Assembly (NCBI GenBank): GCA_030425945.1
Contig: JAUHZL010000134.1
Span: forward strand, 1-7,556
Reading direction: 5' to 3'
Origin: Alphaproteobacteria bacterium
Lineage (GTDB): Bacteria; Pseudomonadota; Alphaproteobacteria; Rhodobacterales; Rhodobacteraceae
DNA: 7,556 bases
Shown: positions 6,096 through 7,556 of the stretch, in pieces
How positions within the stretch are numbered: the first letter of the stretch is position 1
Layout: each line of letters starts with the position of its first letter
The notes under the pieces: model-generated
What the model was told of the DNA's origin: nothing
What the model saw: only the letters and a program-made list of their open reading frames with translations
The model's database searches: none
Translations under genes and position numbers: made by a program

Positions 6096-6836
6096 ATGCT
6101 GTCAAGTGCCTCCGCAAGTCCCTCCGGCATCGCGCCCGGCGACATGTCCCTGAGCTTCCTCAAGGGGCTGACGGTGCTGAAATGCTTCGACGCCGAGACG
6201 CCGCAGATGAGCATCCCCGATATCGCCCGGAAATCCGGCCTCGACCGCGCGGTGGTGCGGCGGCTGGTGCTGACGCTGGTGCATCTCGGCTACGTGCGGG
6301 CCGAGGGCAGCCGCTACGCGCTGACGCCGCGCATCCTCGTGCTGGCGGGCGGGTTCCTGCAGGGGCGGCGGATGGGACTGGCGGTGCAGCCGGTGCTCGA
6401 CGCCTTCGCGGTGCAGATCGGGCGGCCGCTGGTGCTGGCGATGCGCGACGGGACCGATGCCGTGCTGGTGGCGCAGGCGCAGTCGCTGGCGGTGCCGCCG
6501 CGCCTCGGCTTCACGCTGGGCAGCCGGTTGCCGCTGGCGGAAAGCGCGCTGGGGCGGGCGCTGCTCGCGGGCGAGACGCCGGAGGCGGCCCGCGCGCTTT
6601 GCGCCGCGCTGGGGACCGGGGAGGAGGGATTGAGCGCGATCGACGCGGCGCGGACGCGCGGCATCGCCACCGCGACCGGGCTGGTCGAGGCAGGCGTCTT
6701 CGGGGCCGCCGCGACGGTCACGGGCGCGTCGGGCGACCTGGCGGCGGTCGGCTTCTCGGTCCATGCCTCCGAGGGCGCGCCCCCCGACCCCGCCCCGCTG
6801 CTGACCGCGGCGCGGGCGCTGGCGGCGCTGCTCTAG
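6096..6836 (+). CDS. IclR-family transcriptional regulator, PcaR/PcaU/PobR-like
   Basis: A 246-residue regulator. Residues 19-77 form the IclR winged helix-turn-helix: SFLKGLTVLKCFD, then IPDIARKSGLDRAVVRRLVLTL (recognition helix about 49-61), LGYV, and YALTPRILVLAGGFL, the Y-L-P-LxLG stretch typical of the aromatic-acid branch. Residues from about 90 to the end form the ligand-binding domain, with QPVLDAF and RLPLAESALGRALLA (144-158). The C-terminus (SVHASEGAPP onward) is short for the family. IclR proteins of this branch sense small aromatic or beta-ketoadipate-type acids and often act as activators. The gene is divergent from the oxygenase/ligase operon with only 74 bp between starts, which strongly suggests it controls that operon. 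The start at 6096 has only a weak TGAGG upstream; an ATG at 6144 (residue 17), just before the conserved domain, is an alternative. The effector is unknown. Confidence 0.88.
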   Translation: MLSSASASPSGIAPGDMSLSFLKGLTVLKCFDAETPQMSIPDIARKSGLDRAVVRRLVLTLVHLGYVRAEGSRYALTPRILVLAGGFLQGRRMGLAVQPVLDAFAVQIGRPLVLAMRDGTDAVLVAQAQSLAVPPRLGFTLGSRLPLAESALGRALLAGETPEAARALCAALGTGEEGLSAIDAARTRGIATATGLVEAGVFGAAATVTGASGDLAAVGFSVHASEGAPPDPAPLLTAARALAALL

Positions 6837-6943
6837 GCGCCCCCGGCGTCCTGCCGGGCGGCCGGGGGCCGCGGGCGGGAAGCGCGCGGGGGCAGGCGCG
6901 CCGCGCGGGCGGGACGCCGGTGCACGCGCGCTTGCCCCCCGCC
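6825..6943. repeat. GC-rich direct repeat, copy 1 (overlaps the 3' end of the IclR gene)
   Basis: This 119-bp stretch aligns without gaps to 6981-7099 at 156-bp spacing, with 18 mismatches by hand count (about 85% identity). The best-kept blocks are at 6871-6891 (with GGGAAGCGCGCGGGGGC) and 6911-6933 (with GACGCCGGTGCACGCGCG). The first 12 bases lie in the last codons and stop of the regulator gene. It contains AAGCGCGCG (6880-6888) and its inverse CGCGCGCTT (6925-6933). Confidence 0.65.
6839..6869 (+). terminator. Candidate terminator hairpin after the IclR-family gene
   Basis: GCCCCCGGC (6839-6847) and GCCGGGGGC (6861-6869) form a perfect 9-bp all-GC stem with a 13-nt loop, starting 2 bp after the TAG stop. 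No T-tract follows, so it would be a non-canonical terminator or a 3'-end stabiliser. It coincides with the first copy of the direct repeat, and the second copy does not keep this stem exactly. Confidence 0.4.
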
Positions 6944-6980
6944 GGGGACCGGGGAGGAGGGACGGAGAGCGGCCGACGGG

Positions 6981-7099
6981 GCGCTGCCGTCGGCGCCGCC
7001 GGCGTCATGCCGGGCCGCCGGGTTTCACGGGCGGGAAGCGCGCGGGGGCGGGCGGTCCTCGCGGGTGGGACGCCGGTGCACGCGCGCTTCGCCCCCGGC
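6981..7099. repeat. GC-rich direct repeat, copy 2
   Basis: Second copy of the element at 6825-6943. It keeps the inverted arms AAGCGCGCG (7036-7044) and CGCGCGCTT (7081-7089). Differences are clustered around 7023-7027 and 7051-7059. No credible gene is present here: the only long open frames are the Arg/Gly/Pro-rich kind that arise by chance in such composition. The 37-bp interval between copies contains a 19-mer also found inside the IclR gene. Confidence 0.65.
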
Positions 7100-7205
7100 C
7101 CGCACGGAGCGCCCATCCCTTCACCACCTTGCGCAGCCGCGCGGCAGGACCTCGCCCCCGGGCGTCTCCGGTTGCGACACAAAGCGTTTCCGGCGCGGTC
7201 GCGGG

Positions 7206-7235
7206 TTGCGCGGGGCCGCCCGCCGGGCCTAGCCT
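7206..7235 (+). promoter_or_regulatory. Candidate promoter of the gene starting at 7276
   Basis: TTGCGC (7206-7211) and TAGCCT (7230-7235) are 18 bp apart, about 40 bp before the start codon. The region is slightly less GC-rich than its surroundings, with CACAAAG and CGTTTCC around 7177-7190. Weak matches; prediction by eye. The rest of 7100-7205 holds nothing I can identify beyond short GC palindromes such as GCCGCGCGGC near 7137. Confidence 0.35.
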
Positions 7236-7260
7236 TTCGGCGGGCAAGGGACGGGGGACC

Positions 7261-7269
7261 CCGGGGGAG
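7261..7269 (+). promoter_or_regulatory. Ribosome-binding site of the 3'-terminal gene
   Basis: The purine-rich run GGGGGAGG within 7261-7270 lies about 6 nt before the ATG at 7276, a strong Shine-Dalgarno sequence that fixes the start. Confidence 0.6.
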
Positions 7270-7275
7270 GCGGAC

Positions 7276-7556
7276 ATGCATGGGACGTGGGAACCGCTGA
7301 CCGTCGAGGAAGCCGCCGTCTTCTTCAACGAACAGAAGCTCTACTCGCGCGAGATCTACGATCCGGCCCGTACCAGCCTCGAGAAGGCCGCGCTCGACTT
7401 CGCACCCGGCTACTTCCTGATCCGCGCGATCTTCCGGCCGCAGGCGGTCCGCATCGGCGGCAAGGAGATGCGCTTCGAGAAACCCGCCCGCAGCTACCTG
7501 CTCTACAATCCCGAGGCGCGGATCTCGAAGGGCAAGATCATCCCGCTGAACAACGG
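7276..7556 (+). CDS. Unidentified protein, 5' part only (partial)
   Basis: An open frame begins at ATG 7276 and runs off the window after 93 complete codons. It has a strong ribosome-binding site and strict G/C third positions, so it is very probably real. The protein begins MHGTWEPLTVEEAAVFFNEQ and contains YSREIYDPARTSLEKAALDF, FRPQAVRIGGKEMRFEKPAR and YLLYNPEARISKGKIIPLNN. It is mixed alpha/beta in character and soluble, with no signal peptide, membrane segment or family motif that I recognise. The composition is less Ala/Gly/Arg-rich than its neighbours, with more Lys, Tyr, Phe and Asn. It has its own candidate promoter and is separated from the regulator by more than 400 bp, so it is probably independent of the oxygenase module. 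Function unknown. Confidence 0.75.
   Translation, partial: MHGTWEPLTVEEAAVFFNEQKLYSREIYDPARTSLEKAALDFAPGYFLIRAIFRPQAVRIGGKEMRFEKPARSYLLYNPEARISKGKIIPLNN

Noticed and set aside
6825..7099. Repeats considered as a CRISPR array or an insertion-sequence remnant
   Set aside because: There are only two long diverged copies with a 37-bp gap, no short regular repeats with unique spacers, and no transposase remnant or terminal inverted repeats.
5972..7300. 442-residue plus-strand open frame covering the IclR gene and the downstream spacer
   Set aside because: It runs in another frame through the well-supported IclR gene and is almost pure Arg/Gly/Ala. Its two similar peptide segments merely reflect the DNA repeat.

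Overview
The window is a very GC-rich stretch whose codons nearly always end in G or C. Gene content and families (phenylacetate catabolon genes, a phthalate-dioxygenase-like Rieske oxygenase, a glutamine-synthetase-like ligase, a PcaR/PobR-type IclR regulator) fit a metabolically versatile proteobacterium. A Rhodobacterales-like alphaproteobacterium is my best guess, by gene style only and not proven. No tRNA, rRNA, CRISPR array, transposase or plasmid gene is visible.

Layout: (1) 1-95 is the 3' end of an unidentified plus-strand gene, followed at once by paaZ (99-2114), the bifunctional ring-opening hydratase/aldehyde dehydrogenase of aerobic phenylacetyl-CoA degradation. (2) 2115-2454 is a non-coding gap with hairpins, a 16-bp perfect palindrome and a 7+6+7 inverted repeat placed like an operator. 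(3) 2455-3255 encodes a PaaX-family repressor. (4) Converging on it, with only 4 bp between the stop codons, is a minus-strand two-gene operon: a single-component Rieske oxygenase alpha subunit (6021-4702) whose stop overlaps the start of a glutamine-synthetase-like ligase (4705-3260). (5) A 74-bp divergent promoter region separates this operon from an IclR-family regulator (6096-6836). It holds a 15-bp site matching 13/15 of the PcaR operator as I recall it, lying on the -10 box of the oxygenase promoter. (6) 6837-7275 is a long non-coding stretch containing two imperfect direct copies (about 85% identical by hand count over 119 bp, period 156 bp) of an extremely GC-rich element. (7) 7276 to the end is the 5' part of an unrecognised gene with a strong ribosome-binding site.

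How the parts fit: paaZ and paaX belong to the phenylacetate pathway. The Rieske/ligase/IclR block looks like a self-contained, inducible catabolic module. The ligase keeps the metal-binding residues of glutamine synthetase but appears to lack both ammonium-site acids, so it probably joins glutamate (or another carboxylate) to an amine rather than making glutamine. By analogy with aniline degradation, where a GS-like enzyme gamma-glutamylates the amine before a Rieske dioxygenase acts, the pair may process an amine-bearing, perhaps aromatic, substrate. Its position next to phenylacetate genes suggests, but does not show, that the product could feed that pathway. This module is the most interesting content of the window.
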